Below, one piece after another: positions 26,495 through 36,255 of a stretch of DNA of 64,000 bases (position 1 is its first letter; each line of letters starts with the position of its first letter). Under the pieces are notes generated by a model. That model made no database searches. It was given only the letters and a program-made list of their open reading frames with translations, and was not told where the DNA came from. The position numbers and the translations under genes are program-made. Source of the DNA: Pseudonocardia abyssalis (GTDB lineage: Bacteria; Actinomycetota; Actinomycetes; Mycobacteriales; Pseudonocardiaceae); contig NZ_JADQDK010000001.1 in assembly GCF_019263705.2 (NCBI RefSeq), positions 1,984,001 through 2,048,000 of the forward strand, written 5' to 3'.

Positions 26495-27472
26495 ATGCCC
26501 GCCGTCACCGTCCCCGACATCACCGTTCTCCCCCGGGTCGCCGCGCCGGACGCGACGGCCACGGACCGGCCCGTCCGCTCGATCACCACCGCTCCGACCG
26601 GGTTCGAGGGCGAGGGGTTTCCCGTGCGTCGGGCCTTCGCCGGCATCGAGCTCCGCGATCTCGACCCGTTCCTGATGATGGACCAGATGGGCGAGGTCGA
26701 GTACGCGCCCGGCGAGCCCAAGGGCACGTCGTGGCATCCGCACCGCGGCTTCGAGACCGTGACGTACATCATGGACGGCGAGTTCGAGCACCAGGACAGC
26801 CACGGCGGCGGCGGGTCGATCACCAACGGCGACACGCAGTGGATGACCGCGGGCGGCGGGCTGCTGCACATCGAGCGGCCACCGGAGGCGCTCGTCGCGA
26901 GCGGCGGGCTGTTCCACGGCCTGCAGCTGTGGGTCAACCTGCCCAAGGCGGACAAGTGGCTGGAGCCGAAGTACCAGGACCTGCGCGGCTCCTCGGCGGC
27001 CCTGGTGACCACACCCGACGGCGGCGCACTGATCCGCGTCATCGCCGGCGACCTGGCCGGGCACACCGGCCCGGGTTCGACCTACACCCCGATGGCGATG
27101 ATGCACGCCACCCTCTCCCCCGGCGCGCAGGTGCGGCTGCCGTGGCGGCGCGACTTCAACGCGCTGGTATACGTCCTGTCCGGGGACGGCACCGTCGGCG
27201 CCGACCGGCGGCCGATCCGGACGGGGCAGGCGGCCCTGTTCGGGCCGGGCGACGCCCTGTCCGTCGCCGCGGCCGACGCGCAGGAGTCGCGCCTGGACGG
27301 CATGGACGTCGTGATCCTCGGCGGCGCCCCGATCCGGGAGCCGATCGCGTGGGCCGGGCCGTTCGTGATGAACACCAAGGCCGAGGTCATGGCCGCGTTC
27401 GAGGATTACCAGAAGGGCAAGCTGGGCGTCGTCCCGGCGACGTACATCCCGCACGGCGGCGCCCGTGGCTGA
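26495..27472 (+). CDS. Pirin family protein
   Basis: 325 residues, ATG with GGAGG 8 bases upstream. Double cupin: [22 protein letters not shown], metal ligands in [24 protein letters not shown] and GGLLHIERP, then GLQLWVNLP and the C-terminal cupin with [12 protein letters not shown]. The His-x-His and His-x-Glu iron ligands of pirins are kept. Bacterial pirins have quercetinase activity or act as redox-sensitive partners; which applies is open. The stop overlaps the acetyltransferase gene by 8 bases. Confidence 0.93.
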   Translation: MPAVTVPDITVLPRVAAPDATATDRPVRSITTAPTGFEGEGFPVRRAFAGIELRDLDPFLMMDQMGEVEYAPGEPKGTSWHPHRGFETVTYIMDGEFEHQDSHGGGGSITNGDTQWMTAGGGLLHIERPPEALVASGGLFHGLQLWVNLPKADKWLEPKYQDLRGSSAALVTTPDGGALIRVIAGDLAGHTGPGSTYTPMAMMHATLSPGAQVRLPWRRDFNALVYVLSGDGTVGADRRPIRTGQAALFGPGDALSVAAADAQESRLDGMDVVILGGAPIREPIAWAGPFVMNTKAEVMAAFEDYQKGKLGVVPATYIPHGGARG

Positions 27473-27773
27473 CGCCGAGGTCGTCGAGGTCGTCGAGGTT
27501 CCGGAGCGGTCCCGGTTCGAGGTCCGCGTCGACGGGGCGACGGTCGGATTCGCGGCCTACCGCCCCGTTCCCGGGGGTCTCCGGTTCACCCACACCGAGG
27601 TCTCCGACGCCGTCGCGGGCCGGGGCCTCGGCGGGGTGCTGGTGCGGTCGGCCCTCGACACGGCCCGCGCCCGCGGCCTCGCCGTGCACCCGGACTGCCC
27701 GTTCGTGCGGGGCTGGATCGCGAAGCACCCCGAGTACGCCGACCTGGTTCCGACCGACGGGCGGGCGCGGTAG
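27465..27773 (+). CDS. Small GNAT-like N-acetyltransferase (YjdJ-type)
   Basis: 102 residues, GTG at 27465 inside the pirin 3' end. Short GNAT form: [68 protein letters not shown]. The Q/R-x2-G-x-G/A acetyl-CoA loop appears as GRGLGG and the terminal CPFVRGWI...HPEY is diagnostic of this subgroup. The substrate is unknown. Confidence 0.9.
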   Translation: MADAEVVEVVEVPERSRFEVRVDGATVGFAAYRPVPGGLRFTHTEVSDAVAGRGLGGVLVRSALDTARARGLAVHPDCPFVRGWIAKHPEYADLVPTDGRAR

Positions 27774-27788
27774 GACCGCCCGGCCCAC

Positions 27789-27996
27789 GCGCACCCTCCG
27801 GCGGGCCGCGCACGCTCGACCCGGCCCGCGCGCACCGTCTCGCGGGCCGCGCACGCTCGACGGTGCGCGTCGGCACCGATCGTGCGCGCCGGGCCCCCCG
27901 GCGCGGGGCCGGTGCGGCCGCGACCTCCGCGACCACGCGCATCCCTTCACCCCCCGCGCACCCTCGACCGTGCGCGTAGCAGCGACGGGTGCGCGG
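27789..27996. repeat. Intergenic cluster of GCGCAC...TCGAC...GTGCGCG repeats
   Basis: The gene-free 27774-28045 interval holds a 20-base direct repeat (GCGGGCCGCGCACGCTCGAC at 27801 and 27842) inside a longer 41-base-period unit. It also holds related elements at about 27848-27890 and 27954-27996, where GCGCAC[CG]CTCGAC is followed by an inverted GTGCGCG. Together they form several overlapping hairpins. No plausible ORF. The block ends about 50 bases before the helicase start. Confidence 0.75.
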
Positions 27997-28045
27997 AGCC
28001 GGCGGCGGGCACCGGACTGTCGGGGGGCCGTCGTAGGTTGGGTCC

Positions 28046-31000
28046 GTGCTCGCCGTCCACGCCCTCTGGTCCCCCGGTCGGGGCGTGCTGATCTGGGCCG
28101 AGGACGGCGAGCGGCCGGCCACCGGTAGCAGCCGGTCGCTGCGCTCGGCCCGGCCGCACCCGTTCGCGGTGTCGTCGGCCGGCCTCGCGGCACTGCACCC
28201 GGGCAAGGCCACCACGGTCTCCCTGCTGCTGCCCTCGCGGGCGGGCGGGCCCCTGGCCTCGCCGGAGCTGGTCCGGGCCCGCGACACGTCACCGCGGGGC
28301 GGGCCGGTGCTGCGGCCGTGGTCGGTGCCCGCGCTGGTCGTCGACGTCGCGGAGCTGGAGGACCCGGTCGACGAGGTGCGCTACGGCGCGTCCGTCACCC
28401 ACCTGCGCGCGGTCGCCGCGACGGCGGCCGACCTGGTCGCGCGCGGGCGCGTCCTGCCCACGCTGGTCGCCGGTGAGGCCCGGTGGCGCCCCGTCGTGCA
28501 GGGCCTCGACGCGGTGGCCGTCGACACGCTCGCGTCCGCGATGCCGCCGGTCGGGCGCGCCGAGCACACCGGCACCCGCACGGAGCTGATCGGCCCCGAC
28601 CCGGGCGCGCTGGTGGCCGATGCGCTCGCCGTCCTCGTCGACACCGGGGTGCGCGACCGGCTGGCCCGCACCCCCGAACCCATCACGATCGCGCCGGCGC
28701 GACGGAGCAGGTCACCCGTCACGGAGGCCTGGCTCGCCGCCCTCCTCACCCCCGACGCCCGGGTCGACGCCGGCGAGCGCGAGCAGGGCCGCCTCGCCGA
28801 CGAGCTCGCGGCGTGGGACGCGTTCGGCACCGCCCCCACCGGCGAGGGCCGCGCGAGCTTCCGCCTCGTCGAGGAGCGCACGCTGCACGACCCGTCCGAC
28901 CCGGGCGAGGACCTCGACGACCAGACCGGCGACGGCACGCGCTGGGTCCTGGAGTTCCTGCTGCAGTCCAGCGCCGACCCGAGCCTGCAGATCCCCGCCG
29001 AGCAGGTCTGGGACGGCGCGGCGGCGCGGCTCATCGCGGAGCCCCAGGAGCTGCTGCTCGCCGAGCTGGGGCGCGCCGCACAGGTGGTGCCGTCGCTGGC
29101 CGACGCGCTGCGCTCGGCCCGCCCGTCGCGCCACGAGCTCGACCTCGACGGCGCCCACCGCTTCCTCACCTCCGACGCCGCACTGCTGGTCGGGGCCGGG
29201 TTCGGGGTGCAGCTCCCGGCGGGCTGGGACGGCGCGCGCACGGTCGGGCTCACGCTCAGCGCCCGCAGCACCCCCACCGACGGCGTGATCACGCGCGGCG
29301 GGCTGGGCCGCGAGGAGCTGGCCGATTTCGCCTGGTCCCTCGCCGTCGGCGACGAGGAGCTCTCCGAGGAGGAGATCGGTGAGCTGGTGGCGGCGAAGGC
29401 GCCGCTGGTGCGGCTGCGCGGGCGCTGGGTCAGCGTCGACGCCGACCGGCTCCGCGCGGGCCTGGAGTTCCTCGCCACGGCGCGGCGGCGCGGCCGGGCC
29501 CCCACCGTCGCCGAGGTGCTCGCGGTCGCCCAGCAGCACCCCGACGACCAGGACGCGCCGCTGCCCGTCGCCGTGCGCACCGACGGCTGGATCGGCGACC
29601 TGCTCGCCGGCCGGGCCGAGACCGCACTCGCCCCGATCCCGCCGATCCCCGGGTTCCGCGCCGAGCTGCGGCCCTACCAGCAGCGCGGCGTCGCATGGCT
29701 GGCGTTCCTGGCCCGCCTCGGGCTCGGTGCGTGCCTGGCCGACGACATGGGCCTGGGCAAGACTGTGCAGCTCCTGGCCCTGGAGGCGCACGAGCGCCGC
29801 GACACCGACCCCGGGCCGACGCTGCTGCTGTGCCCGATGTCACTCGTCGGCACCTGGCAGCGCGAGGCCGCGAAGTTCGCCCCCGGCCTGCGGATCCACG
29901 CCCACCACGGCCCCGGCCGCCCGCGCGGCGCCGAGCTGACGGAGAAGATCGCCGCGTCCGACCTCGTCGTCACGACCTACGCCACCGCCACCCGCGACGT
30001 CGAGGACCTGGAGTCGAGGCCGTGGCACCGGCTCGTGCTCGACGAGGCCCAGGCCGTCAAGAACAGCCGGGCCACCCACGCTCAGGCCGTGCGCCGGTTC
30101 GTCGCCGGGCACCGGGTCGCGCTCACCGGCACGCCGGTGGAGAACCGGCTCTCGGAGCTGTGGTCGCTGATGGACGTCCTCAACCCTGGCCTGCTCGGCA
30201 CGTCGGAGAAGTTCCGGGCCCGCTACGCGATCCCCGTCGAGCGCCACGGCAGCACCGAGGCCGCGGAGCTGCTGCGCCGCGTCACCCGGCCCTACCTGCT
30301 GCGCCGGCTCAAGACCGACCCCACGATCATCGACGACCTGCCCGAGAAGATCGAGATCACCCAGCACTACCGGCTCACCCGCGAGCAGGCCTCGCTCTAC
30401 CGCACGGTCGTCGACGACATGATGGAGAAGATCGAGGACAGCCAGGGCATCGAGCGGCGGGGCAACGTCCTCGCGGCGATGACCAAGCTCAAGCAGGTCT
30501 GCAACCACCCCGCGCAGCTGCTGCACGACGGCTCCGCGGTCGGACGGCGGTCCGGGAAGATCATCCGGCTGGAGGAGATCCTCGGGGAGATCCTCGACGA
30601 GGGCGACCGCGTCCTGTGCTTCACGCAGTTCACCGAGTTCGGGCACCTCCTCGTGCCGCACCTCAGCGCCCGCTTCGACACCGATGTCGCCTACCTGCAC
30701 GGCGGCACGCCGAAGAAGCGCCGCGACGAGATGGTCGCGCGGTTCCAGGCCGGTGAGGGCGCGCCGGTCCTGCTGCTCTCGCTCAAGGCGGGCGGCACCG
30801 GGCTCACGCTCACCGCGGCCAACCACGTCGTCCACCTCGACCGCTGGTGGAACCCCGCGGTGGAGAACCAGGCCACCGACCGCGCGTTCCGGATCGGGCA
30901 GAAACGCAACGTCCAGGTGCGCAAGTTCGTCTGCCCGGGCACCGTCGAGGAGCGCGTCGACGAGATGATCACGAAGAAGAAGGCGCTCTCGGAGATGGTC

Positions 31001-31099
31001 GTCGGCGACGGGGAGGGGTGGCTCACCGAGCTGTCCACCGAGTCGCTGCGCGAGGTGTTCGCGCTGGGCAGCGAGGCGCTGGAGGACGTGGATGGTTGA
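28046..31099 (+). CDS. SNF2-family DEAD/DEAH-type helicase
   Basis: 1017 residues, GTG start. The N-terminal ~500 residues are a poorly conserved region seen in bacterial SNF2 proteins of the HepA/HelZ-like type. The motor is complete: ELRPYQQRGVAWLAFLARLGLGACLADDMGLGKT (Walker A near residue 570), DEAQAVKN (Walker B near 668), LTGTPVENRLSELWSLMD, and in the second lobe LCFTQFTEFGHLL, LLSLKAGGTGLTLTAANHVVHLDRWWNPAVENQATDRAFRIGQ. It overlaps the SWIM gene by 8 bases. Role in DNA or RNP remodelling; exact substrate unknown. Confidence 0.93.
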   Translation: MLAVHALWSPGRGVLIWAEDGERPATGSSRSLRSARPHPFAVSSAGLAALHPGKATTVSLLLPSRAGGPLASPELVRARDTSPRGGPVLRPWSVPALVVDVAELEDPVDEVRYGASVTHLRAVAATAADLVARGRVLPTLVAGEARWRPVVQGLDAVAVDTLASAMPPVGRAEHTGTRTELIGPDPGALVADALAVLVDTGVRDRLARTPEPITIAPARRSRSPVTEAWLAALLTPDARVDAGEREQGRLADELAAWDAFGTAPTGEGRASFRLVEERTLHDPSDPGEDLDDQTGDGTRWVLEFLLQSSADPSLQIPAEQVWDGAAARLIAEPQELLLAELGRAAQVVPSLADALRSARPSRHELDLDGAHRFLTSDAALLVGAGFGVQLPAGWDGARTVGLTLSARSTPTDGVITRGGLGREELADFAWSLAVGDEELSEEEIGELVAAKAPLVRLRGRWVSVDADRLRAGLEFLATARRRGRAPTVAEVLAVAQQHPDDQDAPLPVAVRTDGWIGDLLAGRAETALAPIPPIPGFRAELRPYQQRGVAWLAFLARLGLGACLADDMGLGKTVQLLALEAHERRDTDPGPTLLLCPMSLVGTWQREAAKFAPGLRIHAHHGPGRPRGAELTEKIAASDLVVTTYATATRDVEDLESRPWHRLVLDEAQAVKNSRATHAQAVRRFVAGHRVALTGTPVENRLSELWSLMDVLNPGLLGTSEKFRARYAIPVERHGSTEAAELLRRVTRPYLLRRLKTDPTIIDDLPEKIEITQHYRLTREQASLYRTVVDDMMEKIEDSQGIERRGNVLAAMTKLKQVCNHPAQLLHDGSAVGRRSGKIIRLEEILGEILDEGDRVLCFTQFTEFGHLLVPHLSARFDTDVAYLHGGTPKKRRDEMVARFQAGEGAPVLLLSLKAGGTGLTLTAANHVVHLDRWWNPAVENQATDRAFRIGQKRNVQVRKFVCPGTVEERVDEMITKKKALSEMVVGDGEGWLTELSTESLREVFALGSEALEDVDG

Positions 31100-31913
31100 G
31101 CCGGACCCCTTCTGGTGGCGCGACGAGGAGTCGTCGGGGCCCCGCCGCGTCGAGGGCGGCATCCAGATCCGCAACACCCGCGGCAAGGTGGCGCGAACGT
31201 GGTGGTCGGGGCGGTTCCTCGCGGTCGTGGAGTCGCTCGGCATCGGTGGGCGGCTCTCCCGCGGCAGGTCCTACGCCCGCGCCGGGCAGATCGTCTCCCT
31301 CGACGTCGACGCGGGCGGCGCCGTCGCGCAGGTGCAGGGCAGCAGACCGCAGCCCTACAAGGCGCGGATCGGGGTGCCCGCGTACGGCAAGGCCGAGTGG
31401 ACCCAGGTCCTCGACACCCTGGCCGCCGACGCCTCCTACGCCGCGGCCCTGCTGGCCGGGGAGATGCCGCGCGGGATCGAGGACGTGTTCGACCGCGCCG
31501 GGCTGAGCCTGTTCCCCGCCACAGCGCGCGACCTGGTGATGGACTGCAGCTGCCCCGACTTCGCGGTGCCCTGCAAGCACCTCGCCGCGGTGTTCTACGT
31601 GCTCGCGGAGCGCTTCGACGCCGACCCGTTCCAGATCCTCGCGCTGCGCGGGCGCGACCGCGAGACCCTGCTCGACGACCTGCGCGCGCGGCGCGGGTCC
31701 CCCGCCCCCACGGGCGTCACGCCACTGGCGGACCTGCTCGACACCTACTTCGTCGCGGGCCCGGGGCTCGGCGAGCGGATCGCCGGGCCGCGGACCCCGT
31801 CCGACGCCCTGCTCGACCAGGTGCCGGAGTTCCCGGTGGCGGTGCGCGGGGCGTCGGTGGTGGAGCTGCTGCGCCCGGCCTATCAGGCGCTGGCCGACCC
31901 CGACGGGGAGTAG
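31092..31913 (+). CDS. SWIM zinc-finger protein
   Basis: 273 residues, ATG overlapping the helicase 3' end. The N-terminal domain has FWWRDEESSGPRRVEGGIQIRNTRGKVARTWWSGRF and RLSRGRSYARAGQI. The SWIM zinc-binding motif CxCx(n)CxH is MDCSCPDFAVPCKHLAAV near residues 150-167. SWIM proteins paired with SNF2 helicases are common in actinobacteria and probably act as DNA/protein-binding subunits of the same complex. The 3' end overlaps the convergent DUF3817 gene by 31 bases. Confidence 0.92.
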   Translation: MVEPDPFWWRDEESSGPRRVEGGIQIRNTRGKVARTWWSGRFLAVVESLGIGGRLSRGRSYARAGQIVSLDVDAGGAVAQVQGSRPQPYKARIGVPAYGKAEWTQVLDTLAADASYAAALLAGEMPRGIEDVFDRAGLSLFPATARDLVMDCSCPDFAVPCKHLAAVFYVLAERFDADPFQILALRGRDRETLLDDLRARRGSPAPTGVTPLADLLDTYFVAGPGLGERIAGPRTPSDALLDQVPEFPVAVRGASVVELLRPAYQALADPDGE

Positions 31914-32227
31914 TCCAACCGTCCGGTCCGCCGCACCCAGCGCTCGAACCACAGCGTCGCCAGCGGCGGGATGCTCACGGCCAGCGCGACCACCAGCGTG
32001 CGCAGGTCCCAGCGGAACACCCGGGCGGTGACCAGCGTGACCACGACGTAGGCCACGAACAGGGCGCCGTGGATCGGGCCGAACACCGTGACGCCGATCG
32101 GGTTCCCGACGGCGACGTACTTGAAGAACATCCCGACCAGCAGGCCGACCCACGAGCAGGCCTCGGCGATCGACACCGCGCGGAAGAGCCGGGCGGTCAG
32201 GGGCGGGGACAGGACCGGAGCGGACAC
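31883..32227 (-). CDS. DUF3817 family small membrane protein
   Basis: 114 residues from GTG 32227. Three transmembrane helices; FRAVSIAEACSWVGLLVGMFFKYV and PIHGALFVAYVVV are the DUF3817 signature (the MSMEG-type integral membrane group). Function unknown. It overlaps the SWIM gene tail to tail. Confidence 0.85.
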   Translation of the reverse strand: MSAPVLSPPLTARLFRAVSIAEACSWVGLLVGMFFKYVAVGNPIGVTVFGPIHGALFVAYVVVTLVTARVFRWDLRTLVVALAVSIPPLATLWFERWVRRTGRLDYSPSGSASA

Positions 32228-32276
32228 GCGACCAGTCTGCCCGGTTTCTACAGGGCGTCGAAACTCGGGGTGGGGC

Positions 32277-32483
32277 ATGATCGGCCGCATGACCCGTGTC
32301 GTCCCCACCGTCCTCGGCGTGCTGCTGCTCCTGGTCGGGGCGGTCTGGACGCTGCAGGGCGCGAACGTGCTGCCCGGGAGCTTCATGACCGGCTCCCGGT
32401 TCTGGCTGGTGGTGGGGCTGGTGTGCGTCGTCGCGGGCGTGGCGCTGCTGGTCCGGGCGGTCCGTCAGCGGGCGTCCAGGTAG
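32277..32483 (+). CDS. Small two-helix membrane protein
   Basis: 68 residues from ATG 32277 (GGGGTGGGG just upstream) or 64 from the ATG at 32289. Two hydrophobic helices (TVLGVLLLLVGAVWTLQG and FWLVVGLVCVVAGVALLV) flank NVLPGSFMTGSRFW, a pattern shared by many actinobacterial small membrane proteins. Function unknown. The 3' end overlaps the convergent PBP gene by 19 bases. Confidence 0.7.
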   Translation: MIGRMTRVVPTVLGVLLLLVGAVWTLQGANVLPGSFMTGSRFWLVVGLVCVVAGVALLVRAVRQRASR

Positions 32484-34504
32484 CGGGGGTCCGGGTCCGG
32501 GAGGTCGGCCACCGGCTGCCCGGCGAGGATCGGGCCCATCGCCCGGTAGAACGTGCGGGCCGGCACCGTTCCGCCGAACAGCGTGCCGCTCGCGCAGCTG
32601 CGCGGGGGTGACCCGTCGCAGATCGGGCGGGGCGACGCCGAGTCGTCGAAGGTGATCACCGCCCCGGCCAGCTGCGGCGTCGCCCCGACGAACGCCGCCG
32701 ACTCCTGGTCCTGCGTCGTGCCGGTCTTCGCCGCGATCGGCCGGTCCCACCCGCTCGACGCCGCGGCGGACGCCGACGTGCCGCCCGGGGCGGCGTCGCG
32801 GCTCAGCCCGACCATGAGCGTGTCGGCGAGGCCCGGGTCGACGGCCTGCGTGCACGGCGGCTCGGTCAGCGCCACGGCGTCGCCGTCGCGGTCGGTGACC
32901 GAGGTGATCGGCGTCGGTGGGCACCAGGTGCCGTGGCTCGCGATGGTCGCCATGACGTTCGCGAGCTCCAGGTCGCTCGTCGGCGACACCCCGAGCGTGA
33001 ACGACGCCTGGTCCTCCTCGCGGGCGACGTCGGCGGTCGACCGGCCGTCGGGGCCGGGGGTGTCGAGCGAGGTGAGGCCGAGGCGCTGCGCCATGTCGAC
33101 GGCGGGCGCGACCCCCGTCCGCCCCTCCAGCTCGACGAACGCGGTGTTCGGCGACTGCGCGAGCGCGTCGGTGAGCGAGAGCCGCGACGGGTAGGTCCCG
33201 GCGTTGCGGACGGGCGAGGGGCGACCGTCGGCACCGCGGTAGTTGGGCAGCGTGGAGCCGCCGGCCGGGACGTCGAGGACGGTGTCGATGCCCGCGATGC
33301 CCTGGTCCAGCGCCGCCGCCGCGGTGAAGATCTTGTAGACCGAGCCGGCGCCGAGGTTCTCCGGCACCACCGGCAGGTCGTAGGCCGACTCCCCCTCCCC
33401 GTTGCCGAACGGCCGGTTCGCCGCGATCGCCACGACGGGGTGCCGGTCGGCGCCCGGCGCCACCACCGACATGACGTCGGCGACGTGCGAGGTGCCCGGC
33501 GGGGCCTGCGCGGTCAGGGAGGTGACGAGGTGGTCGAGCGCGGAGCGGTCGAGGGTGGTGCGCACGGTGTACCCGCCGCCCGCGAGCTGCTCCGGCGACA
33601 GTCCGGCCGCCTGCAGGTAGGAGCTGACGTAGGCGCAGAAGTACCCCGCGTCACCCGCTGCGCTGCAGCCCGCCCGCGGCACCCCGACGTCGCCGACCCC
33701 CAGCGGCTCGGCGGCCGCCGTGGCGTACTGCGCGTCGTCGATCGCCCCCTGGCCGTGCATCGCGTCGAGGACCAGCCCGCGCCGGGCGAGTGCGGCGGCC
33801 GGGTGCGCGACCGGGTCGTCCTGCGCGGGGCTCTGCACCAGGCCGGCCAGCAGCGCGGACTGCGCGACGCTCAGCCGGTCGGGCGTGGTCCCGAAGTACG
33901 CCCGTGCCGCCGCGCCGACCCCGTACGCACCGTGGCCGAAGTACACGAGATCGAGGTAGCGGGCGAGGATCTCGTCCTTGCTCAGCGCGTGGTCGAGCTG
34001 CACGGCCAGCTCCGCCTCGGTGACCTTGCGCGCCACGCTCGGCGCCACCGCGGCCGCGCGCTGCGCGTCGGTGGTCGCGGTGACGTAGAGCTCGTAGTTC
34101 TTCACGTACTGCTGGGTCAGTGTCGAGCCGCCCTGCTGCGCTCCCCCGCTCGCGTCGTGGACGAACGCGCGCAGGGTGCCGATCGGGTCGACGCCGCCGT
34201 GGTCGAAGAACCGCCGGTCCTCGATCGCGACGATCGCCGCCCGCATCGCCGCCGAGACGGAACCGGACGGGATGCGGAACTGGTCGTAGAGATAGGCGAT
34301 CGGCGCACCGGTCGAATCGGTCACGGTGCTCGCTTCCGGGACGATTCCGGAACGCAGTTCCGGGGACAGTTCCGTCGCCGATCCGCTCGCCCGTTCCGCC
34401 ACCAGGCCCAGGCCTCCGACCAGCGGCAACGACATCAGCGCGGCCACCAGGCCCCCCGCCATGACCAGCCCGACCAACCGTGTTCCCGCACCCGCTCTCC
34501 GCAC
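32465..34504 (-). CDS. Class A penicillin-binding protein (second in window)
   Basis: 679 residues, GTG start, with an N-terminal signal anchor (residues about 10-35). The GT51 domain has AIEDRRFFDHGGVD, QGGSTLTQQYVKN and YLDLVYFGHGAYG. The transpeptidase domain has the nucleophile in GSVYK (Ser388), SPNTAF and KTGTT near residue 593. Cysteine pairs (for example CSAAGDAGYFC and ICDGSPPRSC) suggest extracytoplasmic disulfides. It is shorter than the first PBP and lacks the Pro-rich tail. It makes and cross-links peptidoglycan. Confidence 0.94.
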   Translation of the reverse strand: MRRAGAGTRLVGLVMAGGLVAALMSLPLVGGLGLVAERASGSATELSPELRSGIVPEASTVTDSTGAPIAYLYDQFRIPSGSVSAAMRAAIVAIEDRRFFDHGGVDPIGTLRAFVHDASGGAQQGGSTLTQQYVKNYELYVTATTDAQRAAAVAPSVARKVTEAELAVQLDHALSKDEILARYLDLVYFGHGAYGVGAAARAYFGTTPDRLSVAQSALLAGLVQSPAQDDPVAHPAAALARRGLVLDAMHGQGAIDDAQYATAAAEPLGVGDVGVPRAGCSAAGDAGYFCAYVSSYLQAAGLSPEQLAGGGYTVRTTLDRSALDHLVTSLTAQAPPGTSHVADVMSVVAPGADRHPVVAIAANRPFGNGEGESAYDLPVVPENLGAGSVYKIFTAAAALDQGIAGIDTVLDVPAGGSTLPNYRGADGRPSPVRNAGTYPSRLSLTDALAQSPNTAFVELEGRTGVAPAVDMAQRLGLTSLDTPGPDGRSTADVAREEDQASFTLGVSPTSDLELANVMATIASHGTWCPPTPITSVTDRDGDAVALTEPPCTQAVDPGLADTLMVGLSRDAAPGGTSASAAASSGWDRPIAAKTGTTQDQESAAFVGATPQLAGAVITFDDSASPRPICDGSPPRSCASGTLFGGTVPARTFYRAMGPILAGQPVADLPDPDPRYLDAR

Positions 34505-34626
34505 GGTCTCCGGTCTACCATTCCCGCGCGATCAGGCGTCGGATCGGACGGAATGCCTTTCCGCGACATTCCGCGCGGCTCGGCGTCGAGTGGCGGGACC
34601 GGGCGAACGGGGTCACGCTGGGTCGT

Positions 34627-35322
34627 GTGAACAACTCTCGGCGCGATCCTGAACCCGGCACCCGGTTGGGGCTCGTGCACCGGATCGGGGCGGTGGCGTT
34701 CGCGTCCGGCCTCGTCGTGTTCGGCGTGCTCGGCCTGGTCAACCAGCTCGAGCTCTTCACCACGAGCGGCACCCCGATCCTCGGGCTCTCCTCCAACGGG
34801 CTGCTCTCGGTGATCAGCCTCGTCACCGCGGCGCTGCTGGTGGCCGCGGCGGTCCGCGGCGGGCGGACGGCCTCGACGGTGACGTTCGGCATCGGCGTCG
34901 CGTTCCTGCTCTCCGGAGTGGGAGGTGTCCTGGTGCTCGACACCCCGTTCAACGTCCTCGCGTTCCGGATGTCGAACGTGATCTTCAGCCTGCTCGCCGG
35001 CGGGCTGCTCATGGTGCTCGGCGCGTACGGCCGGTTCACCGGCCGGCTGCCCGACGACAACCCGTACCGGCAGGCGGGCGAGAGCGGGGCCGCCGACGGG
35101 GTCGACTCGGATGCCGCCCCGCTGCCCACGATCTACCCGCACGCCGACGACGCCGTGGCGGTGCGCGACCTCGCCGACGCCGAGCGCGCGGTCGCACAAC
35201 ACAGCGCCACCGCGGAGCAGGCGGCGGCCGTCCACGCGATCCGCGACGTCCGCAGCGCGGAGGACCGGCTCGTGGCCTGGCGCTCCGCGACGGGCCCCGC
35301 GACGGAGCCGTCGGCGGGATAA
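34627..35322 (+). CDS. DUF4383 domain membrane protein
   Basis: 231 residues from GTG 34627. Four transmembrane helices in the first 150 residues, with LVHRIGAVAFASGLVVFGVLG, ILGLSSNGLLSVISLV, and ...FNVLAFRMSNVIFSLLAGGLLMVLGAYGR, the DUF4383 pattern. A cytosolic tail follows (RLPDDNPYR, then a helical acidic/Ala-rich segment ADAERAVAQHSATAEQAAAVHAI). Function unknown. Confidence 0.85.
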   Translation: MNNSRRDPEPGTRLGLVHRIGAVAFASGLVVFGVLGLVNQLELFTTSGTPILGLSSNGLLSVISLVTAALLVAAAVRGGRTASTVTFGIGVAFLLSGVGGVLVLDTPFNVLAFRMSNVIFSLLAGGLLMVLGAYGRFTGRLPDDNPYRQAGESGAADGVDSDAAPLPTIYPHADDAVAVRDLADAERAVAQHSATAEQAAAVHAIRDVRSAEDRLVAWRSATGPATEPSAG

Positions 35323-35331
35323 CGTCGCGGG

Positions 35332-36255
35332 GTGCCTCCATCACTGCTCCAGTCGAAGGCCCACACGCAGTCGAAGATCCGCATCGGCCTGGGGTCGGTG
35401 CCCCACGACGACCTCGGTGACTACGTCGACGCGTGCGAGGAGTCGGGCGTCGACTCCATCTGGCTCCCCGACTTCGCCTCCTCCGACGCCGTCGACCCGC
35501 TGGTCGGGCTGGCCTACGCGGCCGGCCGCACGCGGCGGCTCAAGCTCGGCACCGGCGTGCTCGTCCTGCCCGGGCGCAACCCGATGCTGGTGGCGGCCCA
35601 GCTCGCGTCGCTCGTCGCGCTGGCGCCGAAGCGGATCCTGCCGACGTTCGGCGTCCGCGCCGTCGGAAAGCGCGACCGCGGGCTCTACCCGGTGCCCGGC
35701 GAGCGCGCCGCGGTGTTCGACGAGGCACTGGTCGTGCTGCGACGGCTGCTGTCCGAGCCGTCGGTCACCCACCACGGCGAGTTCTTCCACCTCGACGACG
35801 CCGCGGTCGGCCCACTGCCCGCACGCCCGCTCGACCTGTGGCTGGGCGGGAGCGCCCCGGTCGCGCTGCGCCGGATCGGGCGCCTCGCCGACGGGTGGCT
35901 CGGCGCCGCCGTCACCCCGGCGGAGGCCGCGGAGTGCCGGGCCGGGATCGAGCGCGCCGCCGCCGACGCGGGCCGCGAGATCGAGGACGACCACTACGGC
36001 ACGAACATCACCCTGCTCCCGCCCGGCACCTCCGACGCCGACCGCGCCGCGGTGCTGGCCCAGACCGCCCAGCGCCGCCCCGACGTCGACCCGGCCCTGC
36101 TCGTCGCCGACGGGTGGGCCGCCGCGCGCACCCAGGTGCGGGCGTTCGTCGACGTCGGCGTGACGAAGTTCGTGGTGCGCCCGCTCGCGCCGGTGGCGTC
36201 GTGGCGCGGGTTCGTCGAGGAGTTCGTCGCCGAGCTGGGTCCGGAGCAGACGTGA
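35332..36255 (+). CDS. LLM-class F420-dependent oxidoreductase (TIGR03854-like)
   Basis: 307 residues, GTG nine bases after the previous stop. TIM-barrel luciferase-like blocks: IRIGLGSVPHDDLGDYVDACEESGVDSIWLPDF, LKLGTGVLVLPGRNPMLVAAQLASL, RILPTFGVRAVGKRDRGLYPVPG, and PARPLDLWLGGSAPVALRRIGRLADGWL. F420 rather than FMN use is inferred from similarity to actinobacterial members. It overlaps the trans-sulfuration gene by GTGA. Confidence 0.88.
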   Translation: MPPSLLQSKAHTQSKIRIGLGSVPHDDLGDYVDACEESGVDSIWLPDFASSDAVDPLVGLAYAAGRTRRLKLGTGVLVLPGRNPMLVAAQLASLVALAPKRILPTFGVRAVGKRDRGLYPVPGERAAVFDEALVVLRRLLSEPSVTHHGEFFHLDDAAVGPLPARPLDLWLGGSAPVALRRIGRLADGWLGAAVTPAEAAECRAGIERAAADAGREIEDDHYGTNITLLPPGTSDADRAAVLAQTAQRRPDVDPALLVADGWAAARTQVRAFVDVGVTKFVVRPLAPVASWRGFVEEFVAELGPEQT

